Shown piece by piece: positions 46,243-55,637 of a DNA stretch of 64,000 nucleotides. This DNA comes from Caldalkalibacillus thermarum. GTDB lineage: Bacteria; Bacillota; Bacilli; Caldalkalibacillales; Caldalkalibacillaceae. Position 1 is the first letter of the stretch. Every line of letters starts with the position of its first letter. Under the pieces are notes generated by a model. It was not told the origin of the DNA. It saw only the letters and a list, made by a program, of their open reading frames with translations, and did no database searches. The translations under genes were made by a program, and so were the position numbers. The stretch is taken from contig NZ_BMKZ01000002.1 in assembly GCF_014644735.1 (NCBI RefSeq), positions 62,001 to 126,000 of the forward strand, in the 5' to 3' direction.

Positions 46243-48275
46243 CACACGTTCACCACTCCTACGCTTTGCACCTCGATATCGGCATCCAGTTCGTTATAAG
46301 ATAGAACGGGTAAATCAGGCAGGTAACGAGCCAGCAAGCGACGCAAATGCATTCTGATCATCGGGGAGGTTAAAAGCACAGGTTCTGCCCCCACCTGCTG
46401 CACGCGCTTGACTTCTTCCAGCACGGCCTGATAGATTTGCTGGGTCGTTTCAGGATCCAGAGCCAGGTAAGGGCCTTGTTCTGTTTGCTGGATCGCATCG
46501 GCAATCCGTTTTTCTAAAGAAGCACCGGCAGTAATGACTTTCAACGACCCGTTATCTCCCGCATATTGATGGGTGATCTGTCTGGCCAGGCTTTGGCGGA
46601 CATATTCCGTTAACAGATCAGGATCTTTGGTATGCGATGCATGGTCAGCCAAACTTTCCAAAATGAGGGGCAGATTGCGGATCGAAACCCGCTCTTGGAG
46701 CAAATTGCGCAATACTTTCTGCACATCCCCCACCGTCAAAAGATCTGGAATCAGCTCTTCTACTACAGCAGGGGCAGATTCCTTGACATGATCAAGCAAT
46801 GTTTTCACTTCCTGGCGGCCCAGAAGCTCATGGGCATGACGCTTGATAACTTCAGTGAGATGGGTAGAGACAACAGAGGGAGGATCGACAACCGTATAAC
46901 CCGCCATCTCTGCCCGCTCTTTCATCTCTTCAGTAATCCATAGAGCCGGCAAACCAAACGCTGGCTCCACCGTTTCAATCCCTTCTATTGATTCATCTTC
47001 AACACCGGGACTCATGGCCAGATAATGGTCAAGCAGCAACTCCCCTTGGGCCACCCGGTTGCCCCTGATTTTGATCACATATTCATTCGGTTTCAATTGA
47101 ATGTTGTCCCTGATCCGGATCACGGGAACGATCATCCCCAACTCCAAAGCACATTGGCGGCGAATCATGACGACTCTGTCTAGGAGATCCCCCCCTTGAT
47201 TGGCATCAGCTAAGGGAATCAGGCTGTAGCCAAATTCAAACTCAATAGGGTCAACCTCCAAAAGAGGCAGCACACTTTCCGGTCCTTTCACCTCTTCCAA
47301 AGCCTGCTCTTCCTCCTGCACGTCCTGCTGCTCTTGCTGCTCTTTAAGTGCTTGCTCCATCTTAAATCCGCCAAAGGAGATAAATCCGGCAATAGACAAA
47401 GTTAAAAAAGGGTTAATCGGGGTCAAAATTCCCAACAAAGCGATCGTGCCCCCGACCACATATAAGAGTTTGGGATAGGCGAAAACTTGCCGGGAGATAT
47501 CCAGACTCAAATTTCCGTCAGAAGCAACTCTGGTGACCACAATGCCAGTTGCAGTAGAAAGCAGGAGGGCCGGAATCTGGCTGACCAGACCATCCCCGAT
47601 TGAAAGCAGCGTGTAGGTGGAAGCCGCCTCGTTTAAAGGCATGCCCATCACCATCATGCCGATCAATAAACCGCCAAGAATGTTAATAATGGTAATCACA
47701 ATGGCAGCGATGGCATCACCTTTGACAAATTTGGCTGCACCGTCCATGGCACCGTAAAAATCTGCCTCTTTCTCAATTTTCTCCCGCCGTTCTCTGGCTT
47801 GTTGTTCATTAATGAGGCCTGCATTCAAATCGGCATCAATGCTCATCTGTTTTCCCGGCATGGCGTCTAGAGTAAAGCGGGCCGCCACTTCAGCCACACG
47901 CTCGGAACCTTTCGTAATGACAATAAACTGAATAATCACCAGGATTAAAAAAACCAAGAACCCGACAATCACACTGCCGCCAACCACAAATTCACCAAAG
48001 GTTTGAATCACAGTGCCAGCATCGGCTCCGGTCAAAATCGCCCGGGTGGTAGACACATTCAAACCCAGCCGGAATAGGGTGGTTAACAATAACAGTGCTG
48101 GAAAGATGGAAAATTGGAGTGACTCATTGGTATTCATGGCCACCAGAAGAATCGTAAGTGCCAGAGAAATGTTAATGATGATCAGGATGTCCAACATCCA
48201 GGTGGGAAGAGGAATAACCATCATGACAATAATCATGATAACAGCGAATAAAATACTATAATCCCTAAGAATCAC
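46242..48275 (-). CDS. flhA: Flagellar export gate protein FlhA
   Basis: A 677-residue membrane protein of the flagellar type III export gate. About eight N-terminal membrane segments span residues 1-320, including the FHIPEP-type loop seen as KGSERVAEVAARFTLDAMPGKQMSID in parts (RVAEVAARFTLDAMPGKQ). The C-terminal 330-residue cytosolic domain docks chaperones and substrates. It overlaps flhF by one base and follows flhB by 15 bases. Confidence 0.96.
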   Translation of the reverse strand: MILRDYSILFAVIMIIVMMVIPLPTWMLDILIIINISLALTILLVAMNTNESLQFSIFPALLLLTTLFRLGLNVSTTRAILTGADAGTVIQTFGEFVVGGSVIVGFLVFLILVIIQFIVITKGSERVAEVAARFTLDAMPGKQMSIDADLNAGLINEQQARERREKIEKEADFYGAMDGAAKFVKGDAIAAIVITIINILGGLLIGMMVMGMPLNEAASTYTLLSIGDGLVSQIPALLLSTATGIVVTRVASDGNLSLDISRQVFAYPKLLYVVGGTIALLGILTPINPFLTLSIAGFISFGGFKMEQALKEQQEQQDVQEEEQALEEVKGPESVLPLLEVDPIEFEFGYSLIPLADANQGGDLLDRVVMIRRQCALELGMIVPVIRIRDNIQLKPNEYVIKIRGNRVAQGELLLDHYLAMSPGVEDESIEGIETVEPAFGLPALWITEEMKERAEMAGYTVVDPPSVVSTHLTEVIKRHAHELLGRQEVKTLLDHVKESAPAVVEELIPDLLTVGDVQKVLRNLLQERVSIRNLPLILESLADHASHTKDPDLLTEYVRQSLARQITHQYAGDNGSLKVITAGASLEKRIADAIQQTEQGPYLALDPETTQQIYQAVLEEVKRVQQVGAEPVLLTSPMIRMHLRRLLARYLPDLPVLSYNELDADIEVQSVGVVNV

Positions 48276-48290
48276 TAAAGATCCTCCTCC

Positions 48291-49382
48291 TTACACCTTG
48301 CCCTTTAAGCGGTACACATAGGCCAATACTTCGGCCACAGCCTGAAACAGGTGTTCCGGAATTTCTTCGCCGATCTCCACCTGTTCATACAACGCCCGGG
48401 CTAGCAGTTTGTTCTCAACAATCGTCACGTCATGTTCCTCGCCAATCTCTTTTATTTTTAAAGCCACAAGTCCTGTCCCCTTGGCCACCACTTGGGGAGC
48501 ATCCATCTGGTCAGCATCATACTTCAGGGCTACGGCATAGTGGGTCGGGTTGGTGAGAATCACATCGGCCAATGGCACTTGTTGCATCATCCGTCTTGCG
48601 GCCATCTGCCGCTGTCGCTCCCTGATCTTGGACCTGATCAACGGATCCCCTTCCATCCGCTTGTGTTCATCCTTTACTTCTTGTTTGGACATGCGGATAT
48701 TTTTCTCAAACTCATATTTTTGGTATAGATAATCGAGCAGGGACAAAAAGAGCAGAATCAGCGCAACACTAAGTCCGATCTGAAACGTGTATCTGCCTAA
48801 AAGCGCTATTGTACTGCCCAGACTGGCTTGAGATAACTGAAAGATCTCTTCCCGGCGGTGCATGAGCAGGGTAAAGACCACCGTTCCAATCAAAGTTATT
48901 TTGATCAGTGATTTTAACAACTCCACCAGGGCCCGGGTGGAAAAGATCCGCTTAAATCCCTTCAGCGGATTGATGCGCTCCAGCTTCATCTGCAGGGGAT
49001 CGGTGGAAAAAAGAAAACCCACCTGAATGTAATTGCCCAAGAGCCCGGCTGCCAGGGCAGCCAGCATAACCGGCGCAGCGAGCTTGGCTGCCTCCAGCGA
49101 CAATTCCCGAAAGATGATGGGTACCATCTGGGATGTGACCTCCTGGTGGATATACTGGGTTAAACTTTTGACATACAAGGTTTTGAAACGGGTCACGATC
49201 CAGTCCCCGGTAAAATAGAGCACGATGAAAACAAACAGCAAAATGAGGGCGGTCGGCACCTCTGAGCTTTTGGCTACTTGCCCCTTTCGCCGTACCTCTT
49301 CCCTTTTCCTGGGCGTCGCTTTTTCTGTTTTTTCCTGTGCGTCCTCTGCAAAAAATTGTAAAGGTAGTATGTACTTGTCCAT
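48291..49382 (-). CDS. flhB: Flagellar export switch protein FlhB
   Basis: A 363-residue membrane protein that switches export specificity from hook to filament. The ATG at 49382 (MDKYILPLQFFAEDAQEKTEKATPRKR in part) is supported by the family motif EKTEKATPRKREEVRRKGQV. Four membrane segments follow. The autocleavage motif NPTH is present in ILTNPTHYAVAL near residue 270. It lies seven bases after fliR. Confidence 0.96.
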   Translation of the reverse strand: MDKYILPLQFFAEDAQEKTEKATPRKREEVRRKGQVAKSSEVPTALILLFVFIVLYFTGDWIVTRFKTLYVKSLTQYIHQEVTSQMVPIIFRELSLEAAKLAAPVMLAALAAGLLGNYIQVGFLFSTDPLQMKLERINPLKGFKRIFSTRALVELLKSLIKITLIGTVVFTLLMHRREEIFQLSQASLGSTIALLGRYTFQIGLSVALILLFLSLLDYLYQKYEFEKNIRMSKQEVKDEHKRMEGDPLIRSKIRERQRQMAARRMMQQVPLADVILTNPTHYAVALKYDADQMDAPQVVAKGTGLVALKIKEIGEEHDVTIVENKLLARALYEQVEIGEEIPEHLFQAVAEVLAYVYRLKGKV

Positions 49383-49389
49383 ATGGCGA

Positions 49390-50166
49390 TCACCCCAGTA
49401 AACGCAACAGCTGGCCCATTGTGTCCACCATCTCCCCAACCAGTCTATGCAAAATGAAGAAAAACCCAGGCAGCGTGATCAAAATCAAGACAAAACCACT
49501 CAAAATCTTTAACGGCAAGCCGACCACAAACACATTAATCTGGGGAACGGTGCGGGCCAGAATGCCGAGCGATACGTCAACAAGAAATAAAGCACCTACA
49601 ATGGGGATGGCGATCTGCAGGGCAACAAGAAACATTTGCACAAAGACGTGCGTGACAAACTGAGCCACACCAGCCGAGCCAATGGGTACAAAATAGTGGT
49701 CAACGGGCACCAGCTGATAACTGCGAAGCACCCCTTCGATCAGCAAATGATGAGCATCAACTGATAATAAAAACAGCAGAGTTAAAAAGTACTTCAGATT
49801 CCCAATAATCGGGATTTGGGCCCCTGTTTGTGGATCAACCAGATTGGCAATAAGAAAACCCATCTGAAAGTCGATAAACGCCCCCGCCACCTGAACGGTA
49901 TAGATCACCAGTGCTGCAACAAAGCCCAAGGAAAGGCCGACCAGTGTTTCTTTAACCACATAAACCAGAAATCCAACATCCAGAGGTAGCGGGTGCTCTA
50001 CTTCAATGACTGCAACAGAAACCAAAGCAAGAAAACAAGCCAAACCAATCTTAAACACGTGTGGTACCCCTTGCAGGGAAAACAAAGGGGCTGTCACAAA
50101 GAAAGCAGTGAGACGCACTAATATTAATAGAAAAGCAGGCAGATCATTAAGCCATTCTATTAGCAT
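49390..50166 (-). CDS. fliR: Flagellar export protein FliR
   Basis: A 258-residue membrane component of the export gate with about six hydrophobic segments. The family stretch GLSLGFVAALVIYTVQVAGAFID (in parts) lies near residue 78. The ATG at 50166 follows a GTG that is also in frame. It lies eight bases downstream of fliQ in the fliOPQR-flhBA order. Confidence 0.94.
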   Translation of the reverse strand: MLIEWLNDLPAFLLILVRLTAFFVTAPLFSLQGVPHVFKIGLACFLALVSVAVIEVEHPLPLDVGFLVYVVKETLVGLSLGFVAALVIYTVQVAGAFIDFQMGFLIANLVDPQTGAQIPIIGNLKYFLTLLFLLSVDAHHLLIEGVLRSYQLVPVDHYFVPIGSAGVAQFVTHVFVQMFLVALQIAIPIVGALFLVDVSLGILARTVPQINVFVVGLPLKILSGFVLILITLPGFFFILHRLVGEMVDTMGQLLRLLG

Positions 50167-50173
50167 CACTCAT

Positions 50174-50446
50174 CTATCCTACAATAAGATGCAAGTTTTT
50201 CCACAACTTATTGGTAAAATCTAAAATGACAGACAGCATCCAGGGTCCAAAAATAACCAGTGACAACAGCACAACCACTATTTTCGGAATAAAGGCCAGT
50301 GTTTGCTCCTGAATTTGTGTTGTGGCTTGAAAGATGCTGACCAACAACCCTACCCCAAGGGCCATGAGCAACATAGGGCCGGCCACCAGCAGAATGGTAA
50401 AAACGGCGTTTTGGGCCAGATCCAACACTATCTCGGGTGTCATCAT
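50174..50446 (-). CDS. fliQ: Flagellar export protein FliQ
   Basis: A 90-residue membrane protein with two hydrophobic helices, part of the FliPQR export core. IFQATTQIQEQTLAFIPKI is the family's conserved linker. A second ATG directly follows the first; either may be used. Sixteen bases separate it from fliP. Confidence 0.94.
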   Translation of the reverse strand: MMTPEIVLDLAQNAVFTILLVAGPMLLMALGVGLLVSIFQATTQIQEQTLAFIPKIVVVLLSLVIFGPWMLSVILDFTNKLWKNLHLIVG

Positions 50447-50461
50447 CCCCCCGCCCCTTTC

Positions 50462-51172
50462 TTATCGAAAACTTAAGAGTAAAGATTCAACCACCAAGTA
50501 CCAGCCATCCACCAGCACAAACAACAATATTTTAAAAGGAAGAGAGATAATAACCGGCGGGAGCATCATCATCCCCATTGACATCAGGGTGCTGGCGACG
50601 ATCATATCGATGATTAAAAAGGGAATAAAAATCATGAAACCAATTTGAAAAGCAGTCTTCAATTCACTGATGGCAAAAGCAGGGACAAGGGCAGTCAATG
50701 GTATATCCTGAATCGTTTCCGGCTGCTCCAACCCGGCGTATCTTAAAAACAAGGCCATATCTTTCTCCCTGGTATGCCGGGCCATAAACTCCTTAAGAGA
50801 GACGACAGCCAGATCAAATGCTTCCTCTTGATTAAGTTCTCCCTCAAGATACGGCTGTAAAGCAGTTTCATTAATTTCCGTGAATACTGGAGCCATCACA
50901 AAAAAAGTGAGAAACAGGGCTAAGCCGATCAAAACCTGGTTGGGCGGCATCGTTTGGGTGGCCAGAGACATTCTGACAAAGGCCAGCACAACCACGATCC
51001 TGGTGAAGCACGTCATCATGATTAAAATGGCTGGCGCCAATGATAAAATGGTTAATAAGGCTAGAAGCTGCAGCGTAAAGGCCACTTCTTCCGGATCTGT
51101 CGATGTGCCAATTTCAAGATTTAGAGCTGGAATCAATGCTCCAATTGTCTGTGGCGACACGATGTCAATCAC
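50462..51172 (-). CDS. fliP: Flagellar export protein FliP
   Basis: A 236-residue membrane protein of the export gate. TCFTRIVVVLAFVRMSLATQTMPPNQVLIGLALFLTFF appears as consecutive conserved blocks (TRIVVVLAFVR, TMPPNQVLIGLALFLT) near residues 58-85, and GFMIFIPFLIIDMIVAS near residue 180. An N-terminal segment (VSPQTIGALIPALNLEIG) is short and polar; a cleavable signal peptide is not obvious. Confidence 0.95.
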   Translation of the reverse strand: MIDIVSPQTIGALIPALNLEIGTSTDPEEVAFTLQLLALLTILSLAPAILIMMTCFTRIVVVLAFVRMSLATQTMPPNQVLIGLALFLTFFVMAPVFTEINETALQPYLEGELNQEEAFDLAVVSLKEFMARHTREKDMALFLRYAGLEQPETIQDIPLTALVPAFAISELKTAFQIGFMIFIPFLIIDMIVASTLMSMGMMMLPPVIISLPFKILLFVLVDGWYLVVESLLLSFR

Positions 51173-51177
51173 TTACA

Positions 51178-51813
51178 TCAACCCTCTTTGTTCTCCACGT
51201 CACTCCTTGGGCCGGATTGCCCTTGGCGCAAGTCGCGTTCATATTTTTCACGCTTCAACTGCTGCTTCCTTAAACTGGTCTCAAGCAATGACTGGAATTG
51301 GGAGTCTCTTTTTTTGTTTGCCCACTGATCCAGCAAGGATTTCCAACCGTCCTGCCCCGTGGTCTGGAAAAAAGACTGCTGTTTTTCTCTATCCGCTTCA
51401 ATACGCTCAATTTGAGCAGGATCATCTATTTCTTTTATTAACGTAATCTGATCGCTCACTCCAAGCAGATAAATCTTTCCTCCCACTTTGATTAACTGCA
51501 AGGACTTGTGCGGGCCCAGCGAGGTGCCGCCCATATGTTCAAAAAGTTGTTGGTGTCCCAGTTTTTGCTGGCGCCTGGCTAAAAAACGAATAAACAGGAC
51601 AAGCAAAATGATGACGAGCACAGTGTAAAAAACCAGTTGAACTATCATCCAGCCGAATGTCTTACTTTGGTCAGGCAGTTCGATTTGCTCGTTCACTTCT
51701 GTTCCCGGTGCTGTTGGTAAAGCCGCCTCTCCTTCTTCTATCGCTGGGAGAAGGAGAACACACATCAACACCGTCATCACGATCAGCCGTAGCAGATGAT
51801 ATTTACCCTCCAT
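51178..51813 (-). CDS. fliO: Flagellar assembly protein FliO (FliZ)
   Basis: A 211-residue membrane protein that helps assemble the FliPQR core. A signal peptide-like N-terminus (LLRLIVMTVLMCVLLLPA) is followed by a periplasm-facing stretch, one membrane segment (MIVQLVFYTVLVIILLVLFI) near residue 55, and a cytoplasmic tail containing LLGVSDQITLIKEIDDP. It is called fliZ in B. subtilis. The tail is Arg/Lys/Gln rich. Confidence 0.9.
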   Translation of the reverse strand: MEGKYHLLRLIVMTVLMCVLLLPAIEEGEAALPTAPGTEVNEQIELPDQSKTFGWMIVQLVFYTVLVIILLVLFIRFLARRQQKLGHQQLFEHMGGTSLGPHKSLQLIKVGGKIYLLGVSDQITLIKEIDDPAQIERIEADREKQQSFFQTTGQDGWKSLLDQWANKKRDSQFQSLLETSLRKQQLKREKYERDLRQGQSGPRSDVENKEG

Positions 51814-51823
51814 CTTTTATCCC

Positions 51824-52183
51824 TTATCCTAGTACCTTTTTGATCGCTTCCAACACCCGGTCAGCCTGAAAGGGCTTGACTATAAAGTCTTTTGCTCCTG
51901 CCTGAATGGCATCAATGACCATCGCTTGTTGGCCCATGGCTGAACACATAATCACCTTGGCCTCAGGATCTATTTCTCTTATTTTTTTCAAGGCGGTAAT
52001 CCCGTCCATTTCCGGCATCGTAATATCCATGGTGACTAAATCCGGCTTCAGTTCTTTGTACTGTTCCACAGCTTGCTGGCCGTCAGCAGCCTCCCCGACC
52101 ACCTCGTATCCATTTTTGGTTAGGATGTCCTTGATCATCATGCGCATAAATGCAGCATCATCAACAACTAGAACTTTTGCCAT
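51824..52183 (-). CDS. cheY: Chemotaxis response regulator CheY
   Basis: A 119-residue single receiver domain. Acidic pocket Asp8/Asp9, phospho-acceptor Asp53 in LVTMDITMPEMDG, and the Lys in FIVKPFQ near residue 103 are all present. Phosphorylated by CheA, it binds the switch proteins FliM/FliY; its position between fliY and fliO is typical for Bacillales. Confidence 0.96.
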   Translation of the reverse strand: MAKVLVVDDAAFMRMMIKDILTKNGYEVVGEAADGQQAVEQYKELKPDLVTMDITMPEMDGITALKKIREIDPEAKVIMCSAMGQQAMVIDAIQAGAKDFIVKPFQADRVLEAIKKVLG

Positions 52184-52272
52184 TTAGAACTCCTCCCTCG
52201 CATTTAATGAAGTTTTCCCATTAACGAACCAGTTTGTAGTCCTTCCCTTTTTCCTACTGACAGGATTTACCT

Positions 52273-53421
52273 TTAGAGTGTTTGCAAGCGGTCTCTCTGG
52301 CTTAAGATATCAGTGACCCGCACACCGAAGTTTTCTTCGATGACGACCACTTCTCCCTTGGCAATCGGTTTGTTGTTGATCAGGATGTCTACAGGTTCAC
52401 CAGCGAGCTTATCCAGTTCAAGGATAGATCCGGGGGATAACTCCAGGATCTCTTTAATGGTGCGCTTGGTCCGTCCCAGTTCAACAGTGACTTGCAAGGG
52501 AATATCCAATAATAAGTCCAGATTTTTTGGCGGTGATGTTGCTGGTTGCTTTTGATCAAATTCTGCAAATTCAACCGGTTGAACAGGCGAATCCTGGTAG
52601 CGACCGTTCTTTGTCATAGACTGTTTATCTACGACACCCTCATCCCCACGGTTTGCTCCTTCCCGTTCTGGGTCAACGGTTGACTGACGTTGAGGGGGCT
52701 CTTGCTGTGATAATTCACTTGCCGACTGATTTTCTGGTTGGGAAGATTCCTCTGGGTCAAGAAGCAACCCAACCATCTCTTTGGCAAAGGAAATAGGAAT
52801 CAATTGCATAATTTCAGAATTGATCAGTTCACCGACCCGCAATTTAAAAGCAACTTTTAATAAAACTTTTTCTTCCAAAACAGGATGTTCAAATTCTGTA
52901 TTGGTTACGTCAAAGATGTCGATCCCGGGCGGCGAAATATCAATCCGCCTGTCAAACATCGTGGACAGGGCGGTAGCAGCAGAGCCCATCATTTGGTTCA
53001 TTGCTTCCTGGACCGCACTGGTATGTATCTCAGTCAGCTCTTGGTCGGGATTCTTCCCGTCACCACCCAACATGAGATCTGCAATCACGCTGGCATCTTC
53101 CATTTTAATAATGAGCAGGTTTAAGCCTTTAAACCCTTCTGTGTAGTTGACATATACAGCGACATGGGGTTTAGGAAATTCTTCGGCCAGGCGGTCAGTG
53201 TACAATAAAGACAAATTGGGCGTTGTAATGTCTACCTTTTGATTTAACAGCGTTGATAAAGCGGTAGAGGCGCTGCCGAAAGCAATGTTGCCAATTTCGC
53301 CGATAGCATCCTGTTCAAACGTACTTAAGTATTGATCTACGTCTCCTTGCTCTTTATCGTCCTTTTTCTGCTGTTTCAACAGGGCGTCGATCTCCTCTTG
53401 GGAGAGCATATCACTGGCCAT
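52273..53421 (-). CDS. fliY: Flagellar motor switch phosphatase FliY
   Basis: A 382-residue switch protein. The N-terminal CheY-P binding peptide reads MLSQEEIDALLKQQ; a CheC-like phosphatase domain follows with EIGNIAFGSASTALSTLL near residue 37 and EAMNQMMGSAATALSTMF near 135. A Pro/Ser/Gln-rich linker leads to a C-terminal SpoA domain (DIPLQVTVELGRTKRTIKE) near residue 305. It overlaps fliM by 11 bases. Confidence 0.95.
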   Translation of the reverse strand: MASDMLSQEEIDALLKQQKKDDKEQGDVDQYLSTFEQDAIGEIGNIAFGSASTALSTLLNQKVDITTPNLSLLYTDRLAEEFPKPHVAVYVNYTEGFKGLNLLIIKMEDASVIADLMLGGDGKNPDQELTEIHTSAVQEAMNQMMGSAATALSTMFDRRIDISPPGIDIFDVTNTEFEHPVLEEKVLLKVAFKLRVGELINSEIMQLIPISFAKEMVGLLLDPEESSQPENQSASELSQQEPPQRQSTVDPEREGANRGDEGVVDKQSMTKNGRYQDSPVQPVEFAEFDQKQPATSPPKNLDLLLDIPLQVTVELGRTKRTIKEILELSPGSILELDKLAGEPVDILINNKPIAKGEVVVIEENFGVRVTDILSQRDRLQTL

Positions 53422-54403
53422 TTCCGTCCTCCTCTCTGATCTCTTCCAGGATGCGAACTGCCCTTTTTCCCCGGAAAGTTCCGGGCTGAGCCTTAAATTT
53501 GGGTATTTGTCCCACCCTGACGATCAATGAATCGTCCACTGTTTCATTTAAACGGATGACATCGCCTACTTCCAGTTTAAGAAACTCTTCCACGCTTAGC
53601 TGTGAATAACCCAGGTCGACCACCACGGGAAGGGGCGTTTGCTTGACTTTTTTTTGTAACAGCTCTACCTCCCATTGTTCCCGGGCTTTTTTTTGCGTTG
53701 AAAACCAGTGTTGTGTCGTCAGTTTGGGTATGATAGGTTCCAAAACGACATGGGGCAAACAAAAATTAATAATTCCAGTCACCTCTCCCACTTTCGTTTG
53801 CAGGGAAACAACTGCAACGGTTTCGTTGGGTGAAACAATCTGTAAAAACTGAGGATTTGTTTCCATGAATTCAAATGTTGGCTCCAGATCAACAATGGAC
53901 TTAAACGCTTCGGGTAAGCGTTCTATCGCTCCGCGAAAAATGCGTTCCATTACATTAGCTTCAATTTCTGTCAAATCGCCAATTCGGGACGGGGTAGCGC
54001 CAATCCCTCCCAACAAACGATCGAGCATCGCATAGGCAATGTTGGGATTGACTTCCATCACCATCCGCCCCTCCAACGGCGAAGCATGAAACACATTCAA
54101 AATGGTGATCTGGGGTACGGAGCGGATAAATTCCTCATAGGGCAGCTGTTCAACCGACTCAACAGAGATTTGAACAAAGGTGCGCAACCGGGCTGAAAAG
54201 TGAGTGGTCAACAGCCGGGCATAATTTTCAAAAACTCTCAACAGGCTGCGAATTTGATCTTTGGAAAAGCGGAGTGCCCGTTTGAAATCGTATGTTTTGA
54301 TTTTTTTCCCCTCTGTTTTTTTTAACGCCTCAACATCCATTTCTCCAGAAGACAGGGCACTGAGCAGTTCGTCAATCTCTTTTTGTGACAGAACATCTGA
54401 CAA
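53411..54403 (-). CDS. fliM: Flagellar motor switch protein FliM
   Basis: A 330-residue switch protein. The N-terminal CheY-P binding motif DVLSQKEIDELLSAL is followed by the FliM middle domain (DQIRSLLRVFENYARLLTT) and a C-terminal SpoA domain (KQTPLPVVVDLGYSQLSVEEFL) near residue 250. It lies 20 bases after flbD, where fliL would normally intervene; fliL is missing here. Confidence 0.96.
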   Translation of the reverse strand: MSDVLSQKEIDELLSALSSGEMDVEALKKTEGKKIKTYDFKRALRFSKDQIRSLLRVFENYARLLTTHFSARLRTFVQISVESVEQLPYEEFIRSVPQITILNVFHASPLEGRMVMEVNPNIAYAMLDRLLGGIGATPSRIGDLTEIEANVMERIFRGAIERLPEAFKSIVDLEPTFEFMETNPQFLQIVSPNETVAVVSLQTKVGEVTGIINFCLPHVVLEPIIPKLTTQHWFSTQKKAREQWEVELLQKKVKQTPLPVVVDLGYSQLSVEEFLKLEVGDVIRLNETVDDSLIVRVGQIPKFKAQPGTFRGKRAVRILEEIREEDGNGQ

Positions 54404-54423
54404 GGGATTGACCTCCCTTTAAC

Positions 54424-54666
54424 CTATTCTTGAGACTGGTCTTCACCGGTGCCGGAAGGTAAGACGTCTGTGGCCATCTGTCTCAACATGCCTACTTGAC
54501 AATAATAATCCGTGATCAGCTTCACCACTTCCCCGACTGATTCCAGCACAATCACTTTCCGGCCGTTGATCAGCGTGATCACTGTATCCGGCGTGGAGTC
54601 AACCCTTTCCACGTAGACCGCATTCAGATAAAACGGCTGTTTGTTCAGTTTCGTCAATTTGATCAT
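54424..54666 (-). CDS. swrD: FlbD/SwrD family small flagellar protein
   Basis: An 80-residue FlbD-family protein (MIKLTKLNKQPFYLNAVYVERV; then TVITLINGRKVIVLESVGEVV). In B. subtilis SwrD (YlzI) raises flagellar motor power through the stators. It lies between the hook gene and fliM as expected. No membrane segment is visible. Confidence 0.9.
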   Translation of the reverse strand: MIKLTKLNKQPFYLNAVYVERVDSTPDTVITLINGRKVIVLESVGEVVKLITDYYCQVGMLRQMATDVLPSGTGEDQSQE

Positions 54667-54729
54667 GGTCGTGAGAACCAGGAGGAGGCCTCCTGGTTCA
54701 GCCTCCCTTACAAAAAGGAATGGATGTCA

Positions 54730-55557
54730 TTAACGTTTCAAGTTAACGACCTCTTGCAAGATTTCATCGGAAGTGGTAATGATGCGAGAGTTAGCCTGGA
54801 ACCCCCGCTGGGCTACTATCATTTCCGTAAATTCCTCGGTCAGGTCCACATTGGACATCTCCAGCATGCCGGAATAGATTTCACTAACTAAACCTATGTT
54901 AGCACGCAACTGATCTAGAGAACCTCTTACAGGCTGTCCATTGGGGTGTGCGTTAACTGTCATCTCATAGAGTGAACCGCCAACTTTGCGCAATCCACCA
55001 GGATTATTGACGAATGCGATTTCGAGGTTAGCAAGAACATTAGCATTACCATTTTGATCATAACCAACAATACTTCCATTTCTCGTTATGTCATAGGCCA
55101 CATATTGACCCTGAGGTATAGTAATAACGCCGTCTGTCCCCAGTACAAAATAACCATCAGCAGTAACCAACTGACCCTCTGCATCTAAAGTAAAATTACC
55201 TGCCCTGGTTAGATAAAAATTATCTGGATTTCCATCCGGAGACACCAGAAAGAATCCGTCCCCGGCAATGGCCAGGTCGGTCAGCACCCCGGTAGTCATG
55301 GGCGATCCTGGTGTATGGAGGGTATCAATGGCTCCAATTTGAACTCCTAACCCCACTTGACGGGGGTTGACACCTCCGCGGGTTCCCTGTTGGGGAACAG
55401 TAGCACCAGATAAATTTTGACTAAGCACATCCTGGAACATGACCCGGCTTTTTTTGAAGCCAACGGTATTGACATTGGCAATGTTGTTTCCAATCACATC
55501 CAGCTTGGTTTGGAATCCTCTCATGCCTGAAACCGCAGAATACATGGAGCGTAACAT
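54730..55557 (-). CDS. flgG: Flagellar hook protein (FlgE/FlgG family)
   Basis: A 275-residue rod/hook family protein. The N-terminal signature MRGFQTKLDVIGNNIANVNTVGFKKSR (in parts) and C-terminal MSNVDLTEEFTEMIVAQRGFQANSRII match the family. In B. subtilis this gene, after flgD, is the true hook subunit (renamed flgE); many databases call it flgG. Size and order favour the hook. It is exported by the flagellar apparatus. Confidence 0.9.
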   Translation of the reverse strand: MLRSMYSAVSGMRGFQTKLDVIGNNIANVNTVGFKKSRVMFQDVLSQNLSGATVPQQGTRGGVNPRQVGLGVQIGAIDTLHTPGSPMTTGVLTDLAIAGDGFFLVSPDGNPDNFYLTRAGNFTLDAEGQLVTADGYFVLGTDGVITIPQGQYVAYDITRNGSIVGYDQNGNANVLANLEIAFVNNPGGLRKVGGSLYEMTVNAHPNGQPVRGSLDQLRANIGLVSEIYSGMLEMSNVDLTEEFTEMIVAQRGFQANSRIITTSDEILQEVVNLKR

Positions 55558-55637
55558 GTGATATGACTCCTTTCATTTAGAATTTTGTGCAGAGGTGAAC
55601 TAAACGCAATCTGACAGCCAGACAAACGCGGGTCAGT

